From Saccharum officinarum (taxonomy: Eukaryota; Streptophyta; Magnoliopsida; Poales; Poaceae): a stretch of 64,000 nt of DNA. The stretch lies in assembly GCA_020631735.1 (NCBI GenBank), contig CM036201.1:74910353-74974352 (forward strand), written 5' to 3'. Of this stretch, positions 1 through 10,759 are shown piece after piece. Numbering within the stretch: the stretch's first letter is position 1; the number at the start of each line of letters is the position of its first letter. The notes under the pieces were generated by a model, which saw only the letters and a program-made list of their open reading frames with translations, did no database searches and had not been told where the DNA came from. A program made the position numbers and the translations under genes.

Positions 1-521
1 GATTTTCAATAATGGACAGATTTCAATACATTGAGCTATACTTCACCAAATTGAATCAAACTTGAAACTAACTTGTTTGAACACTTTCATAAGACATATA
101 TCCATTCAATCCACTTACTAAATGTCATCTTATGAATTTATCCAACACAAATCAATCCAAACTTGATTACTAAGCACTTAATCCGTTCAATCATCTCATA
201 GCAAGCAACATTGCACATTTATCCAATTCAACCAACTCATATGCACCCAAGTGAAATGATCAACAAGAGATATACCTTGGTTAGCTCATGATCATCCAAT
301 AGCAAGCTTTCAACTTGAATAATTGCAAGCCATCAAATATATCCAATAAATCACCACCATCTTGAATGTTGCACTTGTATGTTGTAGTATTTGGACTCCA
401 CTTATTTTGACTTGGCATTGGGATAGAATATGCACTAAGCTTTAAAACTTGATTCAACATATGATGAACAATATGAATCCAAATGAATCAAGCCTCCAAT
501 GCCAATGGTACCTATAAACAA
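1..521 (-). other. Copia internal region beyond gag, non-coding
   Basis: This AT-rich stretch lies downstream of the minus-strand gag gene. No protease, integrase or reverse transcriptase motif is seen in any frame, although in the related element at 8497-17457 the protease begins about 50 bp after gag. It is either the non-coding interior of a gag-only derivative or a deletion scar. The element continues off the left edge of the window. Confidence 0.5.
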
Positions 522-2396
522 TCATCCACTTTTTGATGGTACCCAAACAAGTTTGGGTCCTCTCAAGTTAGGAGCAACATACTTAGGCAAAGCCTTAGTA
601 TGGGTAGCGGGATGTTTTGCAATAGCAACAATAGAGGTACCATTTACATCCTTTCTAAGCACATTAGTATTATCAATTGAAATATGCTTAGAAATGTTAC
701 CTAGGGGACATGAATGTGCCATGTGTCCCCTTTCCCGGCATGAATAGCATCTTCTCTTTGATTGAGCCTTTTCTTCATTGCTCATGTGATGCTTTTCATT
801 GCCTTGCCTCTCATGAGTTACTTGAGCCTTCCTCTCAAGCTTGGTAGGACACCCCGAGGCGAAGTGTCCTATATCTTCACACTTGAAGCACTTGATGTGA
901 GCCAAATTTCTTTTCTCAATTTGATTCTTGCTCATCATCTTGATATCTTGGATTTGCATTGGATGCCTTCCTCTTCCACCCCTTCTTGTTTTCTTCTTCA
1001 TGATCATCAAGTCACCAACATCTTCATCATTGATCTTTACTTGAGCTTGGGGTATCTTCTTTTCATCTTGTGGCCTCATTTTTGGCTTCTTGGTTGGGCA
1101 AGACTTGGCAAGGTGACCCATCTCATGGCATTTAAAGCACACGAAATGAGATAGCTTCTTTTGTTCTTGCTTCTTCATTTTCTTGCCCTTGTTCTTGTTG
1201 AAGCCAATGCCACTCTTGTCACCATAGCTTCTTTGAGTCTTTATCATGTGCTCAAAGGTGACTTTTGAGTTGTAGCACCTCTCTAACTTGTTGCTCAATT
1301 TCTTTACTTCACTTTTGAGCTCATTGTTCTCCTTCAAAATGTTAGTCTCACAAGACGTAGAAGTAGAACAAGCATATATATGTGAAGAACATGGCATATC
1401 TAATAAGTCATCACAAGAGGTGGATACATGCTTTCTCCCTACATCACATGGGTTAGTCACATTTTGCAATTGATCATTTGATCCATGTGATGAGCTCTCA
1501 TTATTTTTAATTTTCTTTAAAAACATCTTAATGAGAGAAGCATGTTTTTCTAACAATTCCTCATGAGATGCAAGTACTTTCTCATGAGTCAACATTAGCT
1601 TCTCATGTGAAGATTTAAGATCATCAAGTAAGCTCTTATGTTCTTCATATGAGTTCTTTAGAAAAGAGTTTTCATTTTCTAATTTCATTGTTTTAGCTTT
1701 CTCATTTTCTAAAGACGTGTTCATGCTAGCAAGTCTACTAACAAGCTCATCATATGAATCAACATGATCAATCACATTATCATTTGATACCTTTGTGTCA
1801 CCTAGTGACATGAAGCAATGTGATGTAGTGGATGGGCTTGTAGTAGCATCATCAAGGCCCGAGCATGAACCAACGTTGTCACCATCAAGTGTGCTTGGGG
1901 TAGAAACATCACTTGCAACACTTGATGCATCATCACCATTCTTGTCAAGTGAACTTGTGGTAGATTGATTATCATCATCACTTGACCATGAGGTGGAGCA
2001 ATCCTCCACAACCATCGTGTTGTGGTCATGCTCAACATCATCATGTGCAACCTCCTTGGGCTTGACATCATCGTCATCATTGGTGATAGCTCCATACTTT
2101 TCATTGAGATAGGCCCATATCTCATGAGCGGATTTGAGGTCCATGATCTTACCAAAGATGCTATCATCCAAAGATCTATACATGATGTTAGTAGCTTGGA
2201 TGTCAAGATCTAAGCATTTCTCTTGTGCTTGAGTTAGATTATCTTCATCCAACACATGAGAAAAGCCTACATCTACCATCCACCACATTTGAGGGCAAAT
2301 AAACTTAAAATTGCATATCATCCAATTTTTCCACCGTGCAAAGTGTGTGCCATCAAACATGTGAGGACAATCAACATCTAGTCCATATTCCGCCAT
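522..2396 (-). CDS. gag: Ty1/copia gag polyprotein, three zinc knuckles
   Basis: The 624-residue open frame encodes a retrotransposon capsid/nucleocapsid protein that would package element RNA in cytoplasmic particles. The N-terminal 100 residues have the copia-type gag pattern (FDGTHFARWKNWM, then IWAYLNEKYG near residue 95). An acidic Ser/Asp/Thr-rich section follows, then a probable coiled coil (Glu/Lys/Leu-rich, about residues 215-300). Three CCHC zinc knuckles (CX2CX4HX4C) lie near residues 419, 501 and 550, for example CFKCHEMGHLAKSC. Three is unusual: the copia gag at 8703 has two. The start is 38 bp from the primer-binding site, as expected. The frame ends at VWVPSKSG without running into pol. 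The frame is fully open, which suggests a fairly young copy. Confidence 0.88.
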   Translation of the reverse strand: MAEYGLDVDCPHMFDGTHFARWKNWMICNFKFICPQMWWMVDVGFSHVLDEDNLTQAQEKCLDLDIQATNIMYRSLDDSIFGKIMDLKSAHEIWAYLNEKYGAITNDDDDVKPKEVAHDDVEHDHNTMVVEDCSTSWSSDDDNQSTTSSLDKNGDDASSVASDVSTPSTLDGDNVGSCSGLDDATTSPSTTSHCFMSLGDTKVSNDNVIDHVDSYDELVSRLASMNTSLENEKAKTMKLENENSFLKNSYEEHKSLLDDLKSSHEKLMLTHEKVLASHEELLEKHASLIKMFLKKIKNNESSSHGSNDQLQNVTNPCDVGRKHVSTSCDDLLDMPCSSHIYACSTSTSCETNILKENNELKSEVKKLSNKLERCYNSKVTFEHMIKTQRSYGDKSGIGFNKNKGKKMKKQEQKKLSHFVCFKCHEMGHLAKSCPTKKPKMRPQDEKKIPQAQVKINDEDVGDLMIMKKKTRRGGRGRHPMQIQDIKMMSKNQIEKRNLAHIKCFKCEDIGHFASGCPTKLERKAQVTHERQGNEKHHMSNEEKAQSKRRCYSCRERGHMAHSCPLGNISKHISIDNTNVLRKDVNGTSIVAIAKHPATHTKALPKYVAPNLRGPKLVWVPSKSG

Positions 2397-2433
2397 CCTC
2401 TCGGGTCGGTGAAGACCACAAATGAGAGACCGG

Positions 2434-2445
2434 GCTCTGATACCA
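2434..2445 (-). other. Primer-binding site (initiator-Met tRNA type)
   Basis: On the minus strand this reads TGGTATCAGAGC, the standard plant LTR-retrotransposon primer-binding site for initiator Met-tRNA. It lies 2 bp inside the LTR edge and fixes the orientation of the element as minus. Confidence 0.9.
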
Positions 2446-3529
2446 ATTGAAGGGTCGAGATGGCGGACTAGAGGGGGGGTGAATAGTCCTTTCTAAAACT
2501 TAAACACGTTGGCAAACCGAAACAAATGCGGAATTAAAACTATCGGTCTAGCCAAGACTACACCCCTCTATCTAAGTTCACAAGCACCTCACAAAGATCC
2601 TAAAAAAGTAACTAAGGTGCTTTCCTTAGCAAGAGCTCTCCTAAACAATTCTAGAGCAAGGTCACACAAACCTATGCACTAGTACTTTAGCAAAGCCGGG
2701 GAGCTCCTACACAATTCTAGTAAGCAAAAGCACGAAGCCACCTATGCTCACTAGCAATGCTCAATAGCAAGGCAACTAATGCCAAACTAGAGAGCGCAAA
2801 TTACTTAGCTACACAAACTAAGCAATATGACTAACAAGGTTACACAAACCAAATTAGCCACGCAACGGGAGCTACTTCTATGCTACACAAGCAAGAAGGT
2901 AACTAGCTAACTACACAAACAAACTAGTTACAAGAGCAACTACACAAGCACAAATATATGAAAGTAAATACAAGCTTGTGAATCGAAAGCAAACCACCGA
3001 GAAGATGTACACAATGTTGACACGGTGGTTTTTCACCGAGGTTCACTTGGTTGCCACCAAGCTAGTCCCCGTTGTGGCGATACACCCACTTGATGGATCA
3101 CGAGCTAATTGACTATCAAGAGTCAAACCCTCAGCGGGTGCCGCACATCCACTCTCAAGATGGGGATCCTCCAAGCCACAAGCTTTACTAGAGTTGCTCT
3201 TCGCGATCCCCGTGGGGTGAGCACAATCCCCCTCACAAATCCTCCTCCGGAGCCACGCACAATCTCCACGCGTGCTTCAACGGAGTCGCAAGCCACCAAG
3301 CCGTCTAGGAGGTGGCAACCTCCAAGAGTAACAAGCACCACCGGCTTGCAACACGATCACCTAGTGCCACTCGATGCAATCCTCTCGATGCAACGCACTA
3401 GAATCGCTCTCTCACTCGATCCGATGAACACTATCAAGCATGAGTGAGTTAGAGGGCTTCCAAGCACTACCACATAAGCCACCAAGGCCAAAGTGTGCTC
3501 AGCTACCGGCCAAGGCCGGCCACAAGGTC

Positions 3530-3537
3530 TATTTATA
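3530..3537 (-). promoter_or_regulatory. LTR TATA box
   Basis: TATAAATA on the minus strand, followed by GGCCGGCC-containing sequence as in the other two copia LTRs. It lies about 50 bp downstream of the palindrome array and marks the likely U3/R promoter. Confidence 0.65.
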
Positions 3538-3588
3538 ACCCCACAGTCAAATAGAGCCGTCACACACACTTCCATTTTTCCGCGGGAG

Positions 3589-4140
3589 CACCGGACGCGC
3601 TGGTGGTAACTCACCGGACGCGCTCAACCGCGTCCGGTGCCCCTCCGACATCCGCGTGTCCTCCGAATTTCAAATTCGTCCGTTAGATCCTCCAACGGTC
3701 ACTGCGCGCCAACGGTCAAACGACACACCGGACGCGCTGTTGCGAACCACCGGACGCACCGGTGCGCACAGTTCCCGCGCGCGCGAAGACATCACCGGAC
3801 GCGCTCCTCGCAACCACCGGACGCGCCGGTGCGCACAGTACCCGCGCCCGCGAAGACAAGACCGGACGCGCTCCTCGCAACCACCGGACGCCACAGTAAC
3901 CGCGTCCGGTGCGAGTCCAGTAAGCACCCTGGACCACCGGACGCGTCCGATGGTGTAGGACCGGACGCGCACCGCGTCCGATGACTTCGCGACTCGCTGT
4001 TCGCCAGACCGGACGCGCCGGTCCCGTGGGTCACCGGACGCGCCGGTGTCAAACCCTAGCAGCACCCGCGCCACGATGAACTGACCGGACGCGCCCCGCG
4101 TCCGGTGCAGCGTCCGGTGCTGCGTCCGGTGCAGCGTCCT
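3589..4140. repeat. Palindrome array (CCGGACGCGTCCGG type) in LTR U3
   Basis: About 550 bp contain many copies of ACCGGACGCG or CGCGTCCGGT, alone or as back-to-back palindromes, within imperfect tandem units of about 67 bp that share CTCGCAACCACCGGACG. The GC- and CpG-rich composition contrasts with the AT-rich LTR around it. Open frames here are compositional and not coding. Confidence 0.8.
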
Positions 4141-4993
4141 GTCACTTCCGTGACCGCGTTCGCCTCCGTTTCTTTTCCGACTTCCGGCGCAGTAGAAAAT
4201 AGGCGTTTCACTTCTCCAAAAAGCGCCGAATCCCGCCTCGCAAGCTCGGCGGGAGGGAGAGAGGAACCCAAATCCTCTCTACCGCTCAAACTCCACCGCC
4301 TTCGCAAATGTGCCAACACCAACAAGTGATCACCACCTTGTGCACGTGTGTTAGCATTTTCACAAACATTTTCTTCGAAGGAATTAGGCACTCAACTTGC
4401 CTCGCCACTCGATCCTAACACGTATGCAAAGTTAGATCGCTCAAGTGGCACTAGATGACCGATATGCAAACAAGTTTGCCCCTCTTAATAGTACGGCCAT
4501 CTATCCTAAACCCGGTCATAAACTTCTCTACACACCTATGACCGGTGAAATGGAAATGCCCTAGGTTATACCTTTGCCTTGCGCATTCCACTCCATCTCC
4601 TCCGACATTGATGCAACACATGCACCAACCATATCACAAATGATATGATCCACTTCATATCATCATGTGACCTTGGTCCATCGATCTTGACCTCACTTGC
4701 TCTTCACCGTTGCGTCGGTCCATCGGCGCCAAGTCTTGCTCAAGCTTCACCGCCTCACGGTCCATCGCTCCAAAGCCTCCGACTTGCCCTTCACACTTGC
4801 AACCGGTCCGTCGAGCCAAGCCTCACCTTGATCTTTGCCACCTTGGTCACATGACTCCATGTCATGTCTCATATGCAATGAGCTCCTTCATGACACCATT
4901 ACCTGTGGACTAATCTCCTGTGTATCTCACATAAACACAATTAGTCCACCTAAGGTTGTCACTCAATTACCAAAACCAAACAAGGACCTTTCA

Positions 4994-7900
4994 TCCACCC
5001 AATTCCTCGCGCTCGCTGATGTATTCACCTCGCCGTTGCGCACTTCCTGAACCAGCTCGCACAGCATCGCTATGCCTGTGCCGCCCGCGCGCCGTCGTCT
5101 TCCTCATGCACGGCCAGCCGTCACCAAGCTCGGTCGCGCCGTGGCCGGAGCTCTCCGGTCGGCTTCGTCTCCAACCTGCTAGCGTCAAAGCATCACGGTG
5201 AGCCACTGATCTCGCCCGTATCGCCCGTTTAGTCGCTACCGCGCCATGGACGTCGGTCCGCGTGTCCGCTGGCGAGCTCTGCTTAGTTTGCCGCCACCCT
5301 TGCAACTCTGTCAAATAGCTCGCGTCCATGACTTCGCCTGCACCTCCCGTACCTCGCTTAACCGCTCACAGAACCCCTCTTGACCGAAATCGGCCACGAG
5401 CTTGATTCTCGCCGCGGCGCTCGACATCACCGTCGCGTGCACCCCCACCGTGGCTAGCTCACCTCACTGCATCTCTCTTCCTTCCTAGTCTCGTTCTAGC
5501 TTCACCCTTGGGTCCTGGTCGTGATCGGCTCAACGTTTTTGTCTTTACCGTTCAGCATGTAGAGGAACGAGGTCATCTTCTCGAGTTCCGACCACTGTGC
5601 ATACCATCTTCGCCGATGGTCACCGTCCAGTCCGCCTCCGCTTCATCTATCACATCTCGTGGTTGCGCGGTGAGCCCCTAAAGCTTTTTACTTGGTCAAT
5701 TTAGACTCTACCGCATCCGAGGTGTCTTGTTGATGATGTCCGGCCATGGCCGTGCTGTTGTGTCCGCCATGGACGCCGCCGTGCAAGTGAGCATGCCCGA
5801 ATTGCGCCATTAGCCACTCAAATCAATGTGCCGTGTTAAGGAGAATAGCTTGGTGAAGACGCTACCGTTGTTGGTGTCACCATCGGTGGGCTGCGCTGCT
5901 GGTCAACGCCGCCGGCGTCGGGTCAGCGAGCGGAGGGAGGAAGAGGGAGACGAGCGTGCGGGTGCGCCCGGCCAGGCCGTGTGCTGGGCCGGCTCGGTCT
6001 GCTGGGCCGAGCGCGCGCGACGCGAGTGAGTACGGGCGCGGGCGGCTGCGCGCGGGTGGGCCGCGTTGTTGGGCCGAGCCGGAGGGAAAGAGGGAAGTCA
6101 GCCCGAGCGACAGTTTTTGTTTTTCTTTTTCGAAAAATGTAAATAGTGTTATTATTTGTTTTTTTTCAAAAGAATTTTTGTAGGGCTTCAAAAATAGTGA
6201 AAGTTTCTGTGTAAGCTTTTCAAGGTGTAAAATATTTAGGAAAAATATGAAATGCTAATTTTGATTACTTTTTGTATGTGATTTAATTAGCTCAATTAAT
6301 TGTTAAATTTGACTTCCAGGAATTTTAGTAAATAAAATATTAATCCAAAAATCATGAAATTTGTTTTAACATTGTTGTAGGCCATGATTAACCCATAGAA
6401 AAAGTATGAGCTCAATTTGAGGAAATGTAATCTATTCTTAATTTATGTCGTAATTATTTAAGGGATTAATTAAATGTTAAATCAATAACTTTAAGTGTTG
6501 TGTGCTCTTTTGATTGAGTGATGACCTTGGGCCATTAATACTTAATGACCCTTGGTATTTTAAGTAATTGTTTGAGTTTATGATTAACTTGTTAACTATG
6601 ATTTGTTAATTATAGTTAATATGTTTAACATAGATCATTATTGGTTAATAATTTCTTGTGTAAGTAATTAGTGGTATTGTGGTAAAATTACTTGTTGTTA
6701 GATGCAACCTCTTGGGTAAAAACAAAGTTACGGTTAGTTAACCTTTAAATTAACCTTGTTAGCTTGCAACTGTACCGCGAAGGAAAGTTGTACTCAAGTA
6801 GATAACTAATGTTTATCCTTTCTAAATGTCTCTCGCATGTTATTCCTTGTTCATCATCATGCATCATGGCATGCATTCCATTATATTAAGCATCGCATCA
6901 TTTATATACGTGTAGTGCCTACGAGAGTGAGAAGATTCGTGATGAACAAGTGATGACGAGGTTGGTGTCGATCAAGCTTCGGAAAAGGTGTCATCCAACC
7001 GTGATGTTGGCGTCAAACTTAACTTCTACGAGAACTAACCACCGCTGCAACGCAGGCAAGCCCCGGACATACAACCACTTTTCTGTTTTATAAATGCTTT
7101 ATTACACCTTAAGTCTAGTGTAATGTGCATTATGTTAGTAGGAGTTGGTTGAAACCGTTGCTGCATGATTACCTTGATCTACATTTATATTCAGATGATA
7201 TCCCACAAGTATAGGTAGGTCGATCTCTTATGCTTAGTAATGCTTAGACTTCGGTAGAAGTCGAATAATATTTTCTTTGATCACAAGAACAAGTTTATTT
7301 CTTGCTTCTCCTGACCTAATGACAGGTCATGAGAGCTGGTGGAAATGAATATGAGAATGAACTCGAGACCGGACGGGGCATGGGAATCGTCTTTGGTGGT
7401 TGGTCCCGTCTGTGTCGGTTAAGGACCGTTCGTTGTTGGCCCTCGAGTCAAGGAGTTTTTATTAGTACTAGCCATGTACCCATGTCGGGTAAGCCTTACT
7501 TTGGTTAGTCCATTACGAGAACGTCTAACCTCGCACTGGGAGTGGAGAGATGGCGAGAGTAATGTGTACCCTCGGGGCTAGAATCGGGCCGGGTTCGAGG
7601 AGTACTGTGCTCTCGGGTGGCGATGGACACGTTCTGGTTTTGGGAAAACCCGAGTAAGTGTTGATATATGCAAGATTCGGTTCTGCATATGTCGTGTGGT
7701 TAGGAAGCCCCAGCTGGGTAGATCAAGCGGTTCGAATCGTCGTTGCTCCACGAGAAAGGAGTCTTGACCTTGCACCAACATCGTAGCAACAACTGGAACA
7801 TGATTACTGTTGGACTTGAGATGGAAAAGAAATGAATAACTAGTGTAATGCTTATATTTATGATTGAGATAGATACAGGTGCAAAAGTTAGCTATAATTA

Positions 7901-8496
7901 GGCTATACTAAAACTAGAGCAAAAACTTAATTAAAAGTTTGAAAGCACGAATGCACTGGTAGTAAGCTTTTCTGCAAAACTTCTCTTTTCTAGCTTCACT
8001 ACTTCCCTTAAGCCAGCATATCCTTGGAGTCTTTTCTTTTCGTCGGGTAAGTCTTGCAGAGTACAATTGAGTACTCAGGGTTTGTTAACCCCTGTTGCAG
8101 GTACTGACTGGTACTGTTAATCGAGGTCATGTCGGTGGGCTCGATATGATCTGGTTGTCCTCTCCTGACTTAGGTGCTCTACCTAAGTTGTCTTCTGTAG
8201 TTCTACTCCACTTCCGTAATACAAGTTAAGTTTGTAAAAAGTTAACTTAATCATGATTTATAAATTCATTATTATTATTCTTCCGCACTCTGATGTAAAG
8301 TTTTGTTACAAATGTTGTAATGTTGTAGTTACTCCTTTGTTGATCCTGGTATGAGTTGTTAAATGTAGTTTAATCGGGGTCCTGTGAGGGCACCCGACAG
8401 ATCTTCTTAGGTTATTTGGTGTACATGTATCGCTGTCAGAGGTCTTAGGGACAATGACAGGTGCATGTGGGCCATATAATTTAGGAGGTTCTGCTA
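4994..8496 (+). repeat. Ty3/gypsy (Tekay-like) LTR remnant plus leader
   Basis: This 3.5-kb stretch has no credible gene. It has a GC-rich block (5000-6090), a long AT-rich block (6100-6900) and a 3' part that shares motifs with the Tekay-like LTR at 54368-59402 read on the opposite strand: a GGGTAAGTCT...GTACTCAGGGTTT...CTGTTGCAG string near 8045-8100, and the CTTCCGC region near 8280. The probable LTR end is near 8399 (GGCACCCGACAG), followed by about 97 bp of leader ending abruptly at a copia LTR fragment. The start of this LTR is missing, consistent with the copia element on its left having inserted into it. Confidence 0.5.
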
Positions 8497-8642
8497 CACT
8501 TGTGGATAGGAGGCTTGCATCACAACCTTTGGCTAAGCAAAACTCGCTTTACGCCGTTTGTTATTCTAACAAGTTTGCTTAGTGGTGCTTGTAGAATTTT
8601 TATAGGCTATTCACCCCCCCTCTAGCCATCTAGGACCTTACA
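8497..8642 (+). repeat. 5' LTR remnant (last ~146 bp only)
   Basis: From ACTTGTGGATAGGAGGC to CCTTACA this matches the last part of the 3' LTR (17311-17457) almost base for base. The preceding sequence instead belongs to a gypsy leader. The lost part includes U3, the TATA box and the transcription start, so the element has no promoter of its own on this side. Confidence 0.85.
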
Positions 8643-8644
8643 AG

Positions 8645-8656
8645 TGGTATCGGAGC
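8645..8656 (+). other. Primer-binding site (initiator-Met tRNA type)
   Basis: TGGTATCGGAGC, one base different from the canonical TGGTATCAGAGC, beginning 2 bp after the LTR end. Confidence 0.85.
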
Positions 8657-8702
8657 CGTGGTCACCATTTTAATCAAGGCTTAACATCCTTCGGTGTGAA
8701 AA

Positions 8703-10748
8703 ATGGCTCAAATTGTGTTCAATCATGTTGGGGGCAAGCCACCGTTCTTTGATGGTGTTAGTTCTTTTGCTCATTGGAAGAGAAAAATGACAATGTACCT
8801 TGGTTCTATTCATGAGAGAGTATTGCAAGTCACCGAGAATGATTTTGCTATCATTGATCCCGATCATCTCACCGATGAAGATAGAGCAAATAGAACATGC
8901 AATAGAATGGCTCTCAATACACTTTACAATAATATTGACACAAAAGTATTTGAGGGCATCAAGGATTTGAAATTGGCAAATGAAGTGTGGACAAGGTTAA
9001 GTGAAACATATGAGGGCACTAAGGTTGTAAAGAGTGCCAAGCTATATGGGCTCAAGAGTGAGTTTGAGAACTTCAAGATGAAAGAAGAAGAAGCAATCTT
9101 AGAGATGTTTCATAGATTGCAAGTCATTGTGAATGATCTCAAGAGCTTAGGGCACAAGACTCAAGACCAAGATTTTTGTCACAAGTTCTTGTTGAGCTTA
9201 CCTAAAAGATTCAAGATGTTGATCATGATGCTACAAAGAGATGGGCTTGAAACAATGAAGCCCAATGATTTGCTTGGAGAGGTATTGACCTTTGACAAGT
9301 ATGATCAAGATGTTGATGAGAAGGAGGATGAAAAGAAGAAGAAGACCGTGGCATTCAAGGCCACCTCCTCAAAGGGGAAAGCTTCAATTCAAGAAGAAGA
9401 TGACAGCGAAGAAGATGAAGAATTGGAAGTTGATGATGAGGCACTTGCTCTAGTTGTCAAAAACATTGGCAAAATGTTTATCAAAAGAAGAGGCTTCAAA
9501 AAGAGAAATGACAATTTCAAGAGCAATGAGCAACAAAGGAAGTGCTTCAATTGTGATAGCACCGAACATCTTCAAGCCGAATGTCCCTATGACAAGAAGA
9601 AGAACAACAAGAGGGGCAAGTTTGAGAAGAAGAAGAGAGAGGCCAAGATGACATTCAAGAAAGGCAAAAATGGTGCCTATGTGATCACTTGGGAAAGTGA
9701 TGATGAGGAAGAAGAAGAAGAATCATCCAACAAGGCTTTTGCTTCTATTGCTATCAACAAGAAGCCATCACTATTTGATTCATCCTCTTCATGCTTCATG
9801 GCTAAAGAAGCTAAGGTATTATATGATGAGAGTGATGATGAAAGTGAAATGGAATATGCTCATGATAGTGATAATGATAATGAAAATGATGATGATGATG
9901 AACCAACTAAAGAACAACTATATGACTTAATGCAACAAACTAGAGACATAGCTATTGCCAAGAACAAGGAGTGTAAGAAGCTTTCAATGAAAGTAGCAAT
10001 ACTTGAGAAAGTTCTTAGTGAGCTTAAGACCACTCATGAGAGTCTAGTGGAAGACCATGAGGATCTTGGTAAGGCTCATTTCAAGCTTGAAAAGGCTCAC
10101 TCATTGCTACTTGAGCAACAAGAAAAGAAGGAGGTTGTTGTATCATGTGATATAGGTGTTACATGTGATATAATTGATGAATCCTTTAATGAACCTATCA
10201 TCATGTCAAATGCTAACCCTTCTTGTAGCTCTTCATCCACCACCACCAACTCTACCTCTAGTACTAGTGATGGTTTCACTTGTGATGCCTCACTAATGGT
10301 TGAGAATGAGACTCTCAAGAGAGAGGTGGATGAGCTCACTCACGCCCTAGGCAAGGCCTATGGTGGTGAGGCCCGCTTGCTTAAGTGCTTGGGTAGCCAA
10401 AGGTTCTCTCTTAACAAAGAGGGATTGGGCTACACCCCCAAGAAAGGCAAGTCGGCCTTTGCAACTCCAAAGCCTAGCTTTGTGAAGGGCAATGGTCGGT
10501 TTTGCAATAGATGCAAGCAAGTTGGGCACCTAGAGCATAATTGCAATAAAAAGAACCAAAGCAAGAACCTTGTTAATGCTATACCTTTTGATTCTTGCTA
10601 TGTGCTTACCAAGGGTGTGAAGGGTGTGCAAGCTAAGTTTGTTGGTACACCAATTGTGGGCCCAAAGAAGAAGGCTATTTGGGTACCAAAGAGCTTAGTT
10701 ACTAACCTACAAGGACCCAAGCAAAAATGGGTACCTAAGCTTCATTGA
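8703..10748 (+). CDS. gag: Ty1/copia gag polyprotein
   Basis: A 681-residue capsid/nucleocapsid protein. The N-terminus has the gag fold signature (FFDGVSSFAHWKRKM, then KLANEVWTRLSETYEG and LLSLPKRFKMLI). A zinc knuckle CFNCDSTEHLQAEC lies near residue 281 and a second, CNRCKQVGHLEHNC, near residue 601. Between them is a very acidic Asp/Glu-rich segment and a probable coiled coil around residues 430-480. The start is chosen because it is the first ATG after the primer-binding site (46 bp) and begins the conserved region. The frame ends with WVPKLH and a TGA, and pol is in another frame. The ORF is intact although the element lost its promoter. Confidence 0.92.
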   Translation: MAQIVFNHVGGKPPFFDGVSSFAHWKRKMTMYLGSIHERVLQVTENDFAIIDPDHLTDEDRANRTCNRMALNTLYNNIDTKVFEGIKDLKLANEVWTRLSETYEGTKVVKSAKLYGLKSEFENFKMKEEEAILEMFHRLQVIVNDLKSLGHKTQDQDFCHKFLLSLPKRFKMLIMMLQRDGLETMKPNDLLGEVLTFDKYDQDVDEKEDEKKKKTVAFKATSSKGKASIQEEDDSEEDEELEVDDEALALVVKNIGKMFIKRRGFKKRNDNFKSNEQQRKCFNCDSTEHLQAECPYDKKKNNKRGKFEKKKREAKMTFKKGKNGAYVITWESDDEEEEEESSNKAFASIAINKKPSLFDSSSSCFMAKEAKVLYDESDDESEMEYAHDSDNDNENDDDDEPTKEQLYDLMQQTRDIAIAKNKECKKLSMKVAILEKVLSELKTTHESLVEDHEDLGKAHFKLEKAHSLLLEQQEKKEVVVSCDIGVTCDIIDESFNEPIIMSNANPSCSSSSTTTNSTSSTSDGFTCDASLMVENETLKREVDELTHALGKAYGGEARLLKCLGSQRFSLNKEGLGYTPKKGKSAFATPKPSFVKGNGRFCNRCKQVGHLEHNCNKKNQSKNLVNAIPFDSCYVLTKGVKGVQAKFVGTPIVGPKKKAIWVPKSLVTNLQGPKQKWVPKLH

Positions 10749-10759
10749 TTTGCTTGTAG

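Larger units (their letters stand above)
2448..4993 (-). repeat. 5' LTR of minus-strand copia element
   Basis: This is a 2546-bp LTR running TGAAAGGTCC...CTTCA on the minus strand. The right boundary at 4993 is set by TGAAAG, as in the LTR at 15137, and the left boundary is set by the primer-binding site. The first 350 bp of the LTR (right end) and the extreme 3' end (ATTCACCCCCCCTCTAG-like) match the copia LTRs at 15137-17457 and 23455-25447; much of the R/U5 part differs, so this is a separate subfamily. The flank TCCAC at 4994-4998 should be one copy of the target duplication; the other copy lies outside the window. Confidence 0.85.

Noticed and set aside
499..2213. Plus-strand open frames opposite the copia gag
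   Set aside because: They are shadows of the long minus-strand gag frame; none has family signatures.
3589..4140. CRISPR-like array of repeats
   Set aside because: The spacing is irregular, the spacers are themselves repeats, and the location is a plant LTR; CRISPR arrays do not occur in plant nuclear DNA.
3637..4391. Overlapping open frames on both strands in the LTR (also 15979-16581)
   Set aside because: They fall in the palindrome arrays; GC-rich repeats without stops give frames on both strands with Arg/Pro/Thr-rich text.
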